The translations under genes were made by a program, and so were the position numbers. Shown here one piece after another: positions 17,883-27,790 of a stretch of 64,000 nucleotides of DNA. This DNA is from Mariprofundus ferrinatatus (GTDB taxonomy: Bacteria > Pseudomonadota > Zetaproteobacteria > Mariprofundales > Mariprofundaceae): assembly GCF_002795825.1 (NCBI RefSeq), contig NZ_CP018800.1, positions 806,001 to 870,000 of the forward strand, read 5' to 3'. Below the pieces are notes generated by a model, which did not search any database, was not told where the DNA came from, and saw only the letters and a list, made by a program, of their open reading frames with translations. Positions within the stretch are counted from its first letter, which is position 1. Every line of letters starts with the position of its first letter.

Positions 17883-19841
17883 ATGTCCAACCTTAACGAC
17901 GAACAGTATCGTGCCGTCCATTATCGCGGCGGCCCACTGCTGGTGCTTGCCGGCGCGGGCTCCGGGAAAACGCGTGTGATTACCGAGCGAATCGCAGCCT
18001 TGGTCGAGCGCCACGTGCCTGAAGATGCGATTACCGCCGTGACCTTTACCAACAAGGCGGCGAAAGAGATGCGCGAACGTCTTTTCGATCGTCTCGGAGA
18101 TAAGGCGAAATTACTGCGCATCTGTACCTTCCATGCGCTGGGTCTGGCAATTGTGCGCGAACATGCAAAGCTGTTGAATCGGCGTGCCAATGTGTCCGTA
18201 TTCGCCGGAGGCGAGCAGAAGTCGGCTTTGAAATCAGTACTCTCCGATATGAAACTCCCTGCCGATGCCGATCAGGTCGATCGATTGATCTCCCGTATCT
18301 CCGCATTGAAAAATGGCCTGCTCGACATACACGATAACCAGCTCTCAGCCGTCCGTGAGCGTTATGATCAGTTGCTTGAGCGCATGAACGCGGTCGATTT
18401 TGACGACCTGATGGTGTTGCCTATTAAGCTGCTCTCCGAACATGATGATGTGCGCGCTCTCTGGCAGGCGCGCGCCCGCCATTTCCTTGTCGACGAGTAT
18501 CAGGATTCATCACGCATCCAGTATGAGTGGGTGCGGTTGCTGGTGCCTGAGAATGGTAATTTGACCGTGGTTGGGGATGATGACCAGTCAATCTACGGCT
18601 GGCGTGGTGCTGAGGTGAAGAACCTCTTCCTGCTTGAGCGTGACTACCCTGCATTGACTGTGATCAGGCTTGAGGAGAACTACCGTTCCACCGGTTCGAT
18701 ACTCGAGGCTTCCAATTCACTGATCGCCAAGAATTCCGAGCGCCTGGGTAAAACACTGCGTTCCAATCTCGGCAAAGGAAAACCGATCCGCGTCTGGGAG
18801 TCCCCCAATCCCGAGGAGGAGGCAAGCCGGGTGGCCTCCGATATCAAGGCCAGACGGCTGACCACTGACGATGCCCACTGGGACCACTTCTGCGTACTTT
18901 ACCGCGCCTCCTATCAGGCGCGGGAAATCGAGATGGCGATGCGCAGAGAGAAGATTCCCTACCATATTACCGGGGGCCTTTCATTCTTCGACCGCGCCGA
19001 GATCCAGGATCTGCTCGCCTACCTGCGCCTGGTCGCCAATTTCAATGATGATCTCGCCTTTATGCGCGCCATCTCCCGGCCGCGTCGAGGCATCGGAGAT
19101 GTGGCACTGGGTGAGCTTGGTCAGTTTGCAATGGCGCATGGCTGCTCACTGCTTGAAGCCTGTCTGCACGATGATCTGGAGCACAAGCGCGCGCACAGCT
19201 TAAAGGAGTTCGGCGACCTGATCGTGGCGCTCGAGTTCCAGTTTAAACATGGTGAAGCGGATGAGGCTTTCGATGCAGCGCTCGATCTCACCCACCTTGA
19301 GGCAGCGATCCGTGCCGAGGCGGCCGATGAGGCGCAAGCTGAAATGCGTATGGGCAATCTCATGGAGTTGCGACGCTGGTGGATATTGCATGCTGATCAG
19401 GGCGGCGATCTTTCCAGCTATCTGCAGGATATCTTCCTCTTGGCGGACAAAAAGGATGATGATCCGACCGGCCAGGTTCGTCTGATGACAGTGCACGCCT
19501 CGAAGGGCCTGGAGTTCGACCATGTTTATGTTATCGGTATGGAGGATGGCATCTTCCCGCATGCAAGCGCGCTGGAAGAGAACCGCATGGAGGAGGAGCG
19601 CCGCCTGATGTATGTGGCGATGACTCGGGCACGCTATCACCTGACCTTAAGCTACTGCCGTGTGCGCCACCGCTTCGGGCAGAAGGAGAAAAGTGCCCCT
19701 TCGCCGTTCCTGAAAGAGCCCGAGCAGTCGGTGTTGCGCTGGGTGGACCGCGATCTCGAGACGGAAGATGCAAAAGAGGAGGCGGATGATTTCATGGCCG
19801 CCATGCGCAGAAATCTCGAACGCCTTCAATCAGGGAAATAG
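17883..19841 (+). CDS. rep: Rep-type superfamily 1 DNA helicase
   Basis: A 652-residue 3'-5' DNA helicase whose length and sequence follow Rep more closely than UvrD. Motifs in order are LVLAGAGSGKTRVIT (Walker A, residues 19-33), VTFTNKAAKEMRERL (Ia), DFDDLMVLPIKLL, FLVDEYQDSSRIQYEWVRLL (II), VVGDDDQSIYGWRGAE (III) and LEENYRSTGSIL (IV). LMTVHASKGLEFDHVYVIGMEDGIFPH (V) and EERRLMYVAMTRARYHLTL (VI) complete the set. Rep acts as an accessory replicative motor that clears protein roadblocks. The ATG at 17,883 has no strong ribosome site but begins at the conserved NDEQYRAV. Confidence 0.93.
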   Translation: MSNLNDEQYRAVHYRGGPLLVLAGAGSGKTRVITERIAALVERHVPEDAITAVTFTNKAAKEMRERLFDRLGDKAKLLRICTFHALGLAIVREHAKLLNRRANVSVFAGGEQKSALKSVLSDMKLPADADQVDRLISRISALKNGLLDIHDNQLSAVRERYDQLLERMNAVDFDDLMVLPIKLLSEHDDVRALWQARARHFLVDEYQDSSRIQYEWVRLLVPENGNLTVVGDDDQSIYGWRGAEVKNLFLLERDYPALTVIRLEENYRSTGSILEASNSLIAKNSERLGKTLRSNLGKGKPIRVWESPNPEEEASRVASDIKARRLTTDDAHWDHFCVLYRASYQAREIEMAMRREKIPYHITGGLSFFDRAEIQDLLAYLRLVANFNDDLAFMRAISRPRRGIGDVALGELGQFAMAHGCSLLEACLHDDLEHKRAHSLKEFGDLIVALEFQFKHGEADEAFDAALDLTHLEAAIRAEAADEAQAEMRMGNLMELRRWWILHADQGGDLSSYLQDIFLLADKKDDDPTGQVRLMTVHASKGLEFDHVYVIGMEDGIFPHASALEENRMEEERRLMYVAMTRARYHLTLSYCRVRHRFGQKEKSAPSPFLKEPEQSVLRWVDRDLETEDAKEEADDFMAAMRRNLERLQSGK

Positions 19842-20115
19842 CTAAGTATTAAGCGACTTCGGATTCTATGATTGATTTCCGGTTGTGCCTACCAGGCCAC
19901 CAACCAATAATCTGTGAAACAAGACCTGACCCCTAAGGCTCCTTTGAAAATATTGTCTGATAAAGAAGTTACTGAACCAATAGCAAGAAACAGTGAAAAT
20001 CCGACTACTACTTTCATGGGTATTGAAGAATTTGACCATGGTCGCTTCGCCTCATCTATATCCTGAGATATACTTATTAAGTCAATGGATCCATAAAGAA
20101 ATGATTTCTACGAAA

Positions 20116-20466
20116 TTATGCTGCGAACCGATGCACTTCGGCGGCGATGGTTTCGGCCAGTTCGGCTTCGGCGATTTCAAGGTTGTAGCGGCTCTGAAGC
20201 CCCATCCAGAATGAGGCGGAAACGCCGAAGGCAGCCTGCAACCGCAGGGCGGTATCGGCAGTAATGTTGCGGGTGCCGTTGAGAATGCCGGTGATTCGGT
20301 TGGTCGGCACTTTCATCGCCCGGGCAAGGGCATTGGAGGAGAGCGATAGCGGTTCCATGAAATCGTGCAGCAGGATATCGCCGGGCGAGACCGGGTTCAG
20401 ATTCTCGCCGGTTGCCACATCGCTATAATCGATGTTGTTCAGTTCATCCATGTTGATGCTCATCAT
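20116..20466 (-). CDS. higA: HigA-type antitoxin
   Basis: A 116-residue helix-turn-helix antitoxin of the HigA/VapI family. The XRE domain is NPVSPGDILLHDFMEPLSLSSNALARAMKVPTNRITGILNGTR-like (about residues 23-66), including the classic LHDFMEPL opening, followed by FGVSASFWMGLQSRYNLE. It presumably binds HigB and represses its own promoter. Two consecutive ATGs (20,466 and 20,463) follow AGAGGTGAA. The toxin gene is upstream with a 9-base gap, the HigBA order. Confidence 0.93.
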   Translation of the reverse strand: MMSINMDELNNIDYSDVATGENLNPVSPGDILLHDFMEPLSLSSNALARAMKVPTNRITGILNGTRNITADTALRLQAAFGVSASFWMGLQSRYNLEIAEAELAETIAAEVHRFAA

Positions 20467-20475
20467 TTCACCTCT

Positions 20476-20757
20476 TCAGTGATAATCGGTGATCTCAACT
20501 TCGCTGACATCGCTATCATTCCAGACAAAGCAGATGCGCCACTGCCGGTTGATACGAATGCTGTGCTCTCCCTGCCTGTTTCCCGACAGTGCTTCCAGCC
20601 TGTTGGCCGGAGGGATGCGCAAATCCTCAAGAACAGCGGCATGGTGCAACAGCATCAGCTTCTCTCTGGCGCGTTGCTGGATTTCCGGCGGCAGGCTTTT
20701 TACCCGCTTTCCGGCAAAGATGGCGGCCGTTGCCTTGTCCCGGAATGTCTTGATCAC
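20476..20757 (-). CDS. higB: HigB/RelE-type toxin
   Basis: A 93-residue RelE-superfamily ribosome-dependent mRNA endonuclease of the HigB branch. It opens MIKTFRDKATAAIFAGKRVK and carries PPANRLEALSGNRQGEHSIRINRQWRICFVW, where the conserved Arg and Trp of the active surface lie, ending VSEVEITDYH. Length is normal and the frame intact. Together with the downstream HigA it makes a complete type II toxin-antitoxin pair sitting in core DNA between rep and msrA. Confidence 0.93.
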   Translation of the reverse strand: MIKTFRDKATAAIFAGKRVKSLPPEIQQRAREKLMLLHHAAVLEDLRIPPANRLEALSGNRQGEHSIRINRQWRICFVWNDSDVSEVEITDYH

Positions 20758-20808
20758 ATCGACAGGCTATTACGTGTTACGTAATGCGTCAATGTCGATG
20801 ATTATGAT

Positions 20809-21318
20809 CTACTTATGGTTTGATTGATGCTGCAGCACCCAGTTCGGGCGGGGATAGTGGCAGGTGTAGCCACCCGGGAATCGCCGAAGGTAGTCCTGAT
20901 GCTCAGGTTCGGCCTCCCAGAAGTCGCCGGCAGGCGCAACTTCGGTGACCACCTTGCCGGGCCAGAGGCCGCTTGCTTCGACATCGGCAATAGTCTCCAG
21001 CGCAGCCTGCTTCTGAGCCTCATCCGTATAGTAGATGGCCGAGCGGTAGGATGCGCCGCGATCGTTACCCTGACGATTCGGGGTGGTCGGGTCGTGAATC
21101 TGGAAGAAGAACTCCAGCAGCCTGCGATAGCTGATTACATTCGGATCGAAGATGATTTCGATTCCCTCGGCATGGCTGCCATGATTACGGTAGGTGGCGA
21201 ATTTCACATCGCCGCCGGTGTAGCCGACGCGGGTCGAAATGACACCGGGAAGCCTGCGGATCAGCTCCTGCATGCCCCAGAAGCAGCCGCCCGCAAGTAA
21301 TGCGCGTTCCTGTTTCAT
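20809..21318 (-). CDS. msrA: Peptide methionine-S-sulfoxide reductase MsrA
   Basis: MsrA repairs the S-epimer of methionine sulfoxide. The 169-residue protein has the catalytic motif [12 protein letters not shown] at residues 8-19 (GCFWG), GYTGG, the [15 protein letters not shown] segment and [26 protein letters not shown], all family hallmarks. A recycling cysteine may be the one in GYTCHYPRP. It overlaps msrB by four bases, so the two reductases are translated together and cover both sulfoxide epimers. Confidence 0.96.
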   Translation of the reverse strand: MKQERALLAGGCFWGMQELIRRLPGVISTRVGYTGGDVKFATYRNHGSHAEGIEIIFDPNVISYRRLLEFFFQIHDPTTPNRQGNDRGASYRSAIYYTDEAQKQAALETIADVEASGLWPGKVVTEVAPAGDFWEAEPEHQDYLRRFPGGYTCHYPRPNWVLQHQSNHK

Positions 21319-21773
21319 GCAGATTCCTCCACCCGGTCGAGATAGTCGCCATACCCCTCAGCCTCCATCTCATCGCGATGGATAAAGCGCAGCGAGGCCG
21401 AATTGATGCAGTAGCGCAGGCCGCCGCGCTCGACCGGGCCGTCCGGAAACACGTGGCCGAGATGGCTGTCGCCATGCGTGCTGCGCACCTCGGTGCGCAC
21501 CATGCCGTGGCTGCTGTCATGCAGTTCATTGATGTTGGCCGGCACGATCGGCCTGGTGAAGCTGGGCCAGCCGCAGCCGGACTCGAATTTCTCGGAAGAG
21601 GCAAAGAGCGGCTCGCCGGAGACGATATCGACATAGATGCCCGGCTCCTTGTTGTGCAGGTATTCACCGGTGCCGGGAAATTCGGTACCGCTCTGCTGGG
21701 TCACCCGGTACTGTTCGGGTGTCAGGCGGGCGATGGCCTCTTCGCTTTTCTCATATTCCATATCTCGAATCAT
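21315..21773 (-). CDS. msrB: Peptide methionine-R-sulfoxide reductase MsrB
   Basis: MsrB repairs the R-epimer of methionine sulfoxide. The 152-residue protein has [55 protein letters not shown] and the catalytic Cys in [13 protein letters not shown]. The two CxxC zinc pairs of many MsrBs are absent, so this is the zinc-free form. It is first in a two-gene unit with msrA and transcribed divergently from nifJ. Confidence 0.95.
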   Translation of the reverse strand: MIRDMEYEKSEEAIARLTPEQYRVTQQSGTEFPGTGEYLHNKEPGIYVDIVSGEPLFASSEKFESGCGWPSFTRPIVPANINELHDSSHGMVRTEVRSTHGDSHLGHVFPDGPVERGGLRYCINSASLRFIHRDEMEAEGYGDYLDRVEESA

Positions 21774-21937
21774 CCTCTCTGCTGATCATGATTGTCCAGA
21801 AACGGGGCGTGTTTTCCGCTTATCCGTCATCCTGTTGGTCGCGAAAGAGGGCAATCGCTTACAGCAGGCAAAGGCTGTACATACAACTTCGTCGTTTTCG
21901 GCTACACTTGCAATAAGTGCCAAAGTAGGAGGCGGCT

Positions 21938-24900
21938 ATGGCGGAGCGGCATAAACTGACCATCGAGGGCAATGAGGCGGCAGCCTATATGGCTCACCGC
22001 ACCAACGAGGTGATCGCCATCTACCCGATCACGCCATCCTCACCGATGGGAGAGATGAGTGATGCATGGACCAATCAGGGGCGCAAGAACCTCTGGGGCG
22101 CGATCCCTGAGGTCATCGAGATGCAGAGCGAGGGGGGTGCCTCCGGCACCGTGCACGGCGCACTGCAGACGGGAGCATTGACCACTACCTTCACATCATC
22201 GCAGGGATTACTGCTGATGATACCCAACATGTACAAGATCGCAGGCGAACTTACGAGTGCGGTATTCCATGTGGCGGCTCGCTCGATTGCAGCACAGGCG
22301 CTCTCCATTTTCGGCGACCACTCCGATGTGATGAGTGTGCGCCAGACAGGTTTTGCGATGCTTAGCTCCAACTCGGTGCAGGAGGTGATGGATTTCGCCC
22401 TTATTGCCCAATCGGCAACGCTGAAGGGACGCATTCCGGTGGTGCACTTCTTCGACGGTTTCCGCACCTCCCACGAGGTGAATGAGGTGGATGTGCCGGC
22501 AGATGATGTATTAAATGCCATGCTGCCCGAGAGACTTATCCGTGCGCATCGAAAACGCGCACTTACCCCCGATGCACCGGTGATCCGTGGTACCAGTCAG
22601 AATCCCGATGTCTATTTCCAGGGCAGGGAGTCCGTAAACCCATTTTACGAGGCGATGCCTGAAATCGTGCAGGGGTGCTTCGACCAGTTTGCCGAACTGA
22701 CCGGCCGGCACTATCGGCTCTTTGAATATCACGGTGCTGCGGATGCAGAGTCGATCATTGTGCTGATGGGGTCGGGTGCCGAGACGGCCGAGGAGACTGT
22801 CAGCCATCTTACAGCGCGCGGTGAGAAGGTGGGTGTGCTCAAGGTGCGGCTCTACCGGCCATTCTCACCAAAGCATCTGATAGATGCGATTCCTGCCACT
22901 GTGAGACGTATTTCAGTGCTTGATCGGACCAAGGAGCCGGGTGCTGATGGCGAGCCCCTCTACAAGGATATGATGACCGCTCTGGCTGAATATGTCGGTA
23001 GTGGCGGCGACCGCTTTGCCGCCATGCCGCGCATCACCGGAGGCCGTTTCGGCCTCTCATCCAAGGAGTTTACGCCGGGTATGGTCAAGGCTGTGTTCGA
23101 CGAGCTTGGAAAAGAGGCTCCGAAAAACCATTATACCATCGGCATCCATGACGATCTTAGCCACAGCTCACTTGCATGGGATGAGAATTTCAGAATCGAT
23201 GCAGGAGCGGGCGTCACCTGCTGCATGTTCTATGGTCTTGGTTCGGATGGCACTGTTTCGGCTAATAAGAACTCGATCAAGATTATCGGTGAAGAGACCG
23301 ACCTCTACGCCCAGGGTTATTTCGTTTACGATTCCAAGAAGGCGGGGGCAGTCACCATCTCCCACCTCAGATTTGGTCCGGAACCGATCCGTTCCACCTA
23401 CCTGATCGGTAATAACGAGGCACATTTCATCGCCTGCCACCAGCCGGTATTTCTCGAGCGTTATGACATGCTGGCGCATGCGGCTGAGGGGGCTGTCTTT
23501 CTGCTCAATACGCCGCACAGTGCGGAAACGGCATGGGTTGATCTCACAGCAACCATGCAGCAGCAGATAATTGAGAAGAAGCTGAAGTTTTATGTCATAG
23601 ATGCTTATAAAGTGGCTAAAGAATCGGGTATGGGACGGCGCATCAATACGGTGATGCAGACCTGCTTCTTTGCCATCTCCGGCGTGCTGGAGAAAGAGGA
23701 GGCGATTGCAAAAATCAAGGAGGCGGTGGAGAAAACCTATGGCCGCAAGGGAGCGAAGATCATCGAGCGCAACTTCGCCGCTATTGATGCCGCTCTTGCC
23801 CATCTCCACTCGGTTGCTGTTCCTAGTGAAGTTTCCAGTAACACGACCATGCATCCGCCTGTGGCTGCAGATGCCCCTGTGTTTGTGAGGGAAATTACCG
23901 GTCAGATTATCGCCGGACGTGGTGATGCGGTTCCCGTGAGCATGATGCCGTGTGATGGTACCTGGCCGCTCGGCACTGCAGCTTACGAGAAGCGGAATCT
24001 GGCGCTGGAGATCCCTGTCTGGGATGCGGATCTATGCATCCACTGCGGCAAATGCCCGTTTGTCTGTCCGCATGCGGCGATCCGCTCCAAGGTGTTCCCT
24101 GCAGCTTTAGCCGAAGATGCGCCGCAAACATTCAAGCATGTGCCGGTCAAAGGACGCGAATTCGATGATGGTATGCAGATCAGCTATCAGGTGGCCCCCG
24201 AGGACTGCACCGGTTGCGGCTTATGCGTGGAGATATGTCCGGCACGAGACAAGAGTAATGTCAGCCACAAGGCGCTGAACATGGCACCACAGCCGCCAAT
24301 CCGCGAGCAGGAACGGAAGAACTGGGACTTTTTCATGAAACTGCCCGAATATGACCGCGAGCAAATTCGCTGGAATGGCATGAAGGGGGCGATGCTTGCG
24401 CAGCCGCTGTTCGAGTTTTCCGGCGCCTGTGTCGGCTGTGGCGAAACCCCCTACATCAAACTGGCCACCCAGCTTTTCGGCGATCGCATGGTGATCGCCA
24501 ATGCCACCGGATGCTCTTCGATCTATGGAGGCAATCTGCCTACTACCCCCTATACCACCAATGCAGAGGGGAGGGGGCCGGCATGGTCCAATTCACTCTT
24601 TGAGGATAATGCGGAATTCGGGCTCGGATTCCGGCTCGCCATTGATGCCCACAGGGATTACGCGCTGCAGCTGATCAAATCACCCGAGCTCAATCTTGAT
24701 GCTGAGCTTGTTGACGCGATTCTGACGGCTGATCAGTCGGACGAGCCGGGTATTCACGAGCAGCGTCGTCGTGTGCAAAAGGTGAAGGACAGGATTGCTG
24801 CGATAGAGGGTGAGACTGCACGCAATCTTGAATCGGTGGCCGATTATCTGGTCAGGAAGAGTGTCTGGATTATCGGTGGTGACGGCTGGGCCTACGATAT

Positions 24901-25525
24901 CGGTTTCGGAGGTCTTGATCATGTAATGGCCAGTGGCCGCAATGTGAACATCCTGGTGCTCGATACCGAGGTCTACTCCAATACCGGTGGCCAGATGTCC
25001 AAGGCGACACCGATCGGAGCGGTAGCCAAATTCGCTGCCGGCGGAAAACCTGTGCCGAAGAAGGATCTCTCAATGATCGCCATGGCCTATGAGCATGTTT
25101 ATGTCGGACATGTTGCTTTCGGCGCCAAGGATCTGCAGACACTGAAGACCTTTATCGAGGCGGAGAGTTACGATGGTCCGTCACTGATCATTGCCTACAG
25201 CCCCTGCATCGCCCACGGCGTCGACCTGTCCCACAATATCAGGCAGCAGGAACTGGCGGTAAACAGCGGTCACATGAACCTGCTTCGCTATGATCCGCGG
25301 CGCGTGGAAGAGGGTAAGAATCCGCTGCAGCTCGATTCGAAGAAGCCGAGTATTCCGTATAGGGAATTTGCGCAGACCGAGGCGCGTTTTTCAATGCTCT
25401 GGCGTACCCATCCCGATGCGGCCGAGAAACTTATGCAGCGGGCACAGGAGGGGGTGATGGAGCGTTTCCACCATTATGAGCAGTTGGCCAATCTCTCCTA
25501 TGCCAAAGAGGAGGACGAATCATGA
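21938..25525 (+). CDS. nifJ: Pyruvate:ferredoxin (flavodoxin) oxidoreductase
   Basis: A single-chain 1195-residue enzyme that interconverts pyruvate and acetyl-CoA plus CO2 with ferredoxin or flavodoxin as electron partner. Domain I starts with EGNEAAAYMAHRTNEVIAIYPITPSSPMGE. Domain II/III follow with the gamma part. Two [4Fe-4S] sites are seen as CIHCGKCPFVCPHAAI and CTGCGLCVEICPARD near residues 700-770. The TPP domain has SGACVGCGETPY and GDGWAYDIGFGGLDH with VLDTEVYSNTGGQMSKATP. An AGGAGG precedes the ATG. It overlaps a DHOD-like gene by four bases. In an autotroph it may run in the pyruvate-synthase direction. Confidence 0.96.
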   Translation: MAERHKLTIEGNEAAAYMAHRTNEVIAIYPITPSSPMGEMSDAWTNQGRKNLWGAIPEVIEMQSEGGASGTVHGALQTGALTTTFTSSQGLLLMIPNMYKIAGELTSAVFHVAARSIAAQALSIFGDHSDVMSVRQTGFAMLSSNSVQEVMDFALIAQSATLKGRIPVVHFFDGFRTSHEVNEVDVPADDVLNAMLPERLIRAHRKRALTPDAPVIRGTSQNPDVYFQGRESVNPFYEAMPEIVQGCFDQFAELTGRHYRLFEYHGAADAESIIVLMGSGAETAEETVSHLTARGEKVGVLKVRLYRPFSPKHLIDAIPATVRRISVLDRTKEPGADGEPLYKDMMTALAEYVGSGGDRFAAMPRITGGRFGLSSKEFTPGMVKAVFDELGKEAPKNHYTIGIHDDLSHSSLAWDENFRIDAGAGVTCCMFYGLGSDGTVSANKNSIKIIGEETDLYAQGYFVYDSKKAGAVTISHLRFGPEPIRSTYLIGNNEAHFIACHQPVFLERYDMLAHAAEGAVFLLNTPHSAETAWVDLTATMQQQIIEKKLKFYVIDAYKVAKESGMGRRINTVMQTCFFAISGVLEKEEAIAKIKEAVEKTYGRKGAKIIERNFAAIDAALAHLHSVAVPSEVSSNTTMHPPVAADAPVFVREITGQIIAGRGDAVPVSMMPCDGTWPLGTAAYEKRNLALEIPVWDADLCIHCGKCPFVCPHAAIRSKVFPAALAEDAPQTFKHVPVKGREFDDGMQISYQVAPEDCTGCGLCVEICPARDKSNVSHKALNMAPQPPIREQERKNWDFFMKLPEYDREQIRWNGMKGAMLAQPLFEFSGACVGCGETPYIKLATQLFGDRMVIANATGCSSIYGGNLPTTPYTTNAEGRGPAWSNSLFEDNAEFGLGFRLAIDAHRDYALQLIKSPELNLDAELVDAILTADQSDEPGIHEQRRRVQKVKDRIAAIEGETARNLESVADYLVRKSVWIIGGDGWAYDIGFGGLDHVMASGRNVNILVLDTEVYSNTGGQMSKATPIGAVAKFAAGGKPVPKKDLSMIAMAYEHVYVGHVAFGAKDLQTLKTFIEAESYDGPSLIIAYSPCIAHGVDLSHNIRQQELAVNSGHMNLLRYDPRRVEEGKNPLQLDSKKPSIPYREFAQTEARFSMLWRTHPDAAEKLMQRAQEGVMERFHHYEQLANLSYAKEEDES

Positions 25526-26535
25526 TCGATCTCTCAACAGAATACCTTGGCATGACGCTGAAGAATCCGCTGGTGCCATCGGCCTCGCCGTTTGCAAAAG
25601 ATATCGACATGGCCAGACGCCTTGAGGATGCAGGGGCATCTGCCATCGTGATGAACTCGCTCTTTGAGGAGGAGGTGACCGAAGATGAGGAGCGGCTCGA
25701 TCACCTGCAGCATTTTCAGGATATCGGCCACTTTGAGGCGGCCAGTTACCTGCCGGCTGAGGAGAGTTACAAGACCCACCTGGAGAGCTACCTCGAGCAG
25801 CTTGGGGGGCTAAAATCGGCGCTCGATATTCCGGTGGTTGCCAGCCTCAACGGCACCACGCCGATCGGCTGGGTCCACCACGCTTGTCAGCTACAGCAGG
25901 CTGGTGCGGATGCGCTTGAGCTGAACATCTACTACCTGCCTGACGACCTGAGACAGCCGGCAGATATCGTCGAAGCACGCTATATCGAAACATTGATAGA
26001 GCTGAAGATGCATATCCGTATTCCTGTGATTATGAAGCTTTCACCGCAGTTCAGTTCGGTGGGTAATTTTGTGAAGAAACTTGAAGCTGCAGGGGCGGAT
26101 GGTGTCTCGCTTTTCAACCGCTATTACCTGCCTGATATCGATCTCGAATCGCTGGATGTCGTTCCAAGCCTGAAACTCTCATCTTCAGTAGAATCACGCC
26201 TATCCATGCGCTGGATCGCGATGCTACATGGCCGTACAAACCTCACCCTTGCTGCTACCAGCGGCATCCATACGGCGGAGGATGCGATCAAGCTGCTGCT
26301 TGCCGGTGCCGATGTGACACACATGTGCTCAGCACTGTTGCAGCATGGCCCCGAGCATCTCGGGGAGGTGTTGCGGGGCGTTGAGCAGTGGATGGAGGAG
26401 AAGGAGTATGAATCTGTCTCCCAGCTCAGGGGCAGCGTCAGTTACCTCAATGCCAAGGACCCTACAGCCTTTGAGCGTGCGAACTACATCAAGGCACTTG
26501 GCAGTTTCGAGTCTCCAAAAGGCGTCTGGCGATAA
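25522..26535 (+). CDS. Dihydroorotate dehydrogenase-like flavoprotein
   Basis: A 337-residue FMN TIM-barrel protein of the dihydroorotate dehydrogenase superfamily. It begins DLSTEYLGMTLKNPLVPSASPFAKD and has VVASLNGTTPIGWV, ADALELNIYYLP, IPVIMKLSPQFSSVGNFVKKLEAAGADGVSLFNRYYLPDID and a phosphate-binding C-terminus ATSGIHTAEDAIKLLLAGAD. It lacks the usual context of pyrimidine genes. Proteins of this type are often found next to pyruvate:ferredoxin oxidoreductase genes and are annotated only as DHOD-like. The four-base overlap with nifJ suggests a joint redox role, but the reaction is not known to me. Confidence 0.85.
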   Translation: MIDLSTEYLGMTLKNPLVPSASPFAKDIDMARRLEDAGASAIVMNSLFEEEVTEDEERLDHLQHFQDIGHFEAASYLPAEESYKTHLESYLEQLGGLKSALDIPVVASLNGTTPIGWVHHACQLQQAGADALELNIYYLPDDLRQPADIVEARYIETLIELKMHIRIPVIMKLSPQFSSVGNFVKKLEAAGADGVSLFNRYYLPDIDLESLDVVPSLKLSSSVESRLSMRWIAMLHGRTNLTLAATSGIHTAEDAIKLLLAGADVTHMCSALLQHGPEHLGEVLRGVEQWMEEKEYESVSQLRGSVSYLNAKDPTAFERANYIKALGSFESPKGVWR

Positions 26536-26611
26536 AAATGAGATGGAGCGTCAGGGTGTTGCTCAGCATGGGAAAGAGAGTCCTGGCCATGCAGTAAACG
26601 GATCCGGATAA

Positions 26612-27220
26612 TTATAGCATGGCATCCTGATTCGGATGTTTATGTAAGCCTATCAGTGATATTAATTGCTGCCTGTTCTGAACCTTCAGCTTTTCAAACA
26701 CCAATCCGGCATGAAACTTCACTGTGTGCAGCGAAAGGTCAAGCCGGGCAGCAATCTCTTTATTACTATAACCGGAACAGATATAGCCCAGAATTTCAGA
26801 CTGCCTTTGAGTCAGTGTGATATTGGCATCGGCATTCAATGAAGGGGGTAAATATTCATCCCCCTCCAGGGCGTATCTGATTCCGGTGATGAGCTCCCGG
26901 CATGAGAGGGTTTTTGGTATAAAGCCTGCGGCACCAAAACCCATAACGGTTTGAATCAGTATCGGGTGCTCGGATGCAGAACAGACAATAAACTTTGAAT
27001 CCGGAAACCGGCTTACCAGTTTGTTTACACTCAGCAGGCCATTCATATTGGGCATTGAGAGATCCAGCAGAACAATTGTTGGCTGGTTGTTTTTACATAT
27101 CTCTTTTACAGAAAAGTAATCTGAAGCCTCATAAATCAACGCCTCCGGATAGACAGGCGCGAGAAAGGTGCGTACCAGTTCTCGATGGAGACAGTGATCA
27201 TCTGCAATAAGTATTTTCAT
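26612..27220 (-). CDS. NarL/FixJ-family response regulator
   Basis: A 202-residue two-component regulator. The receiver domain (1-120) has the acidic pair DDH at residues 7-9, the phospho-acceptor Asp53 in VLLDLSMPNMNG, and the switch lysine in FIPKTLS. The LuxR-type HTH (about 135-195) carries LTQRQSEILGYICSGYSNKEIAARLDLSLHTVKFH. No sensor kinase is adjacent, so it is an orphan regulator. It is divergent from the P-type ATPase remnant and convergent with the DHOD-like gene. Confidence 0.9.
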   Translation of the reverse strand: MKILIADDHCLHRELVRTFLAPVYPEALIYEASDYFSVKEICKNNQPTIVLLDLSMPNMNGLLSVNKLVSRFPDSKFIVCSASEHPILIQTVMGFGAAGFIPKTLSCRELITGIRYALEGDEYLPPSLNADANITLTQRQSEILGYICSGYSNKEIAARLDLSLHTVKFHAGLVFEKLKVQNRQQLISLIGLHKHPNQDAML

Positions 27221-27490
27221 ACGCTCTCATCATAGTCAATATAACCACCTTGCAAACCTAGACTCCAGTCTAGTCCGGGCAGATTAAATGGTGCATACAA
27301 CTCTATACTGTAATGAGAGAAAGTCCTCATAACCAGATGTTTGGCCCCTGAGTTTCCGTATGAAGCAACGGCATAGAAGCAGGGTTGTTCTGGAAGCAGG
27401 CCAACTGGCAATCAACCCTGACTGAAAGCCCGCCTGCACAGCATCGATGAGGTGGAAGTGCAGAGTGAAGCTGATACCGGATAATCATCC

Positions 27491-27784
27491 ATGTTGCTGG
27501 AACAGGTACAATTCCTTCTTCGCATCACCCGAACGCGAGATATTGTGCTGCGCTATTTTGTGTTCAACGGCTTTGATGGCGCGCTGCCGATGCTGGGAGC
27601 CGTTCTGCTTACGCTGTTCCAGATTGCCGTGATATATCTGCCGGCCCTGAACACGCTTTTCCATTCGCAGCCGCTGCCCGTGTTCAAGCTGGCTGTCTGC
27701 CTGATACTCTCTTCTCTGCTGCTTGTGGTTGTGGAGATCGAGAAGTGGTTAGTTCGTCGGGGTCTGATCTACCGAAGCAGTTGA
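27491..27784 (+). pseudogene. C-terminal remnant of a cation-transporting P-type ATPase
   Basis: This 97-codon reading frame encodes two hydrophobic helices. It ends in LFHSQPLPVFKLAVCLILSS followed by VEIEKWLVRRG, which closely resembles the extreme C-terminal membrane segment (Cation_ATPase_C) of P2-type Ca2+/Mg2+ ATPases. Nothing before it resembles the ATPase core (no DKTGT phosphorylation motif or GDGxND hinge in the preceding 270 bases), so I read it as a degraded tail. A small stand-alone membrane protein is the alternative. No good ribosome site precedes the first ATG. Confidence 0.5.
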
Positions 27785-27790
27785 TGCTGC

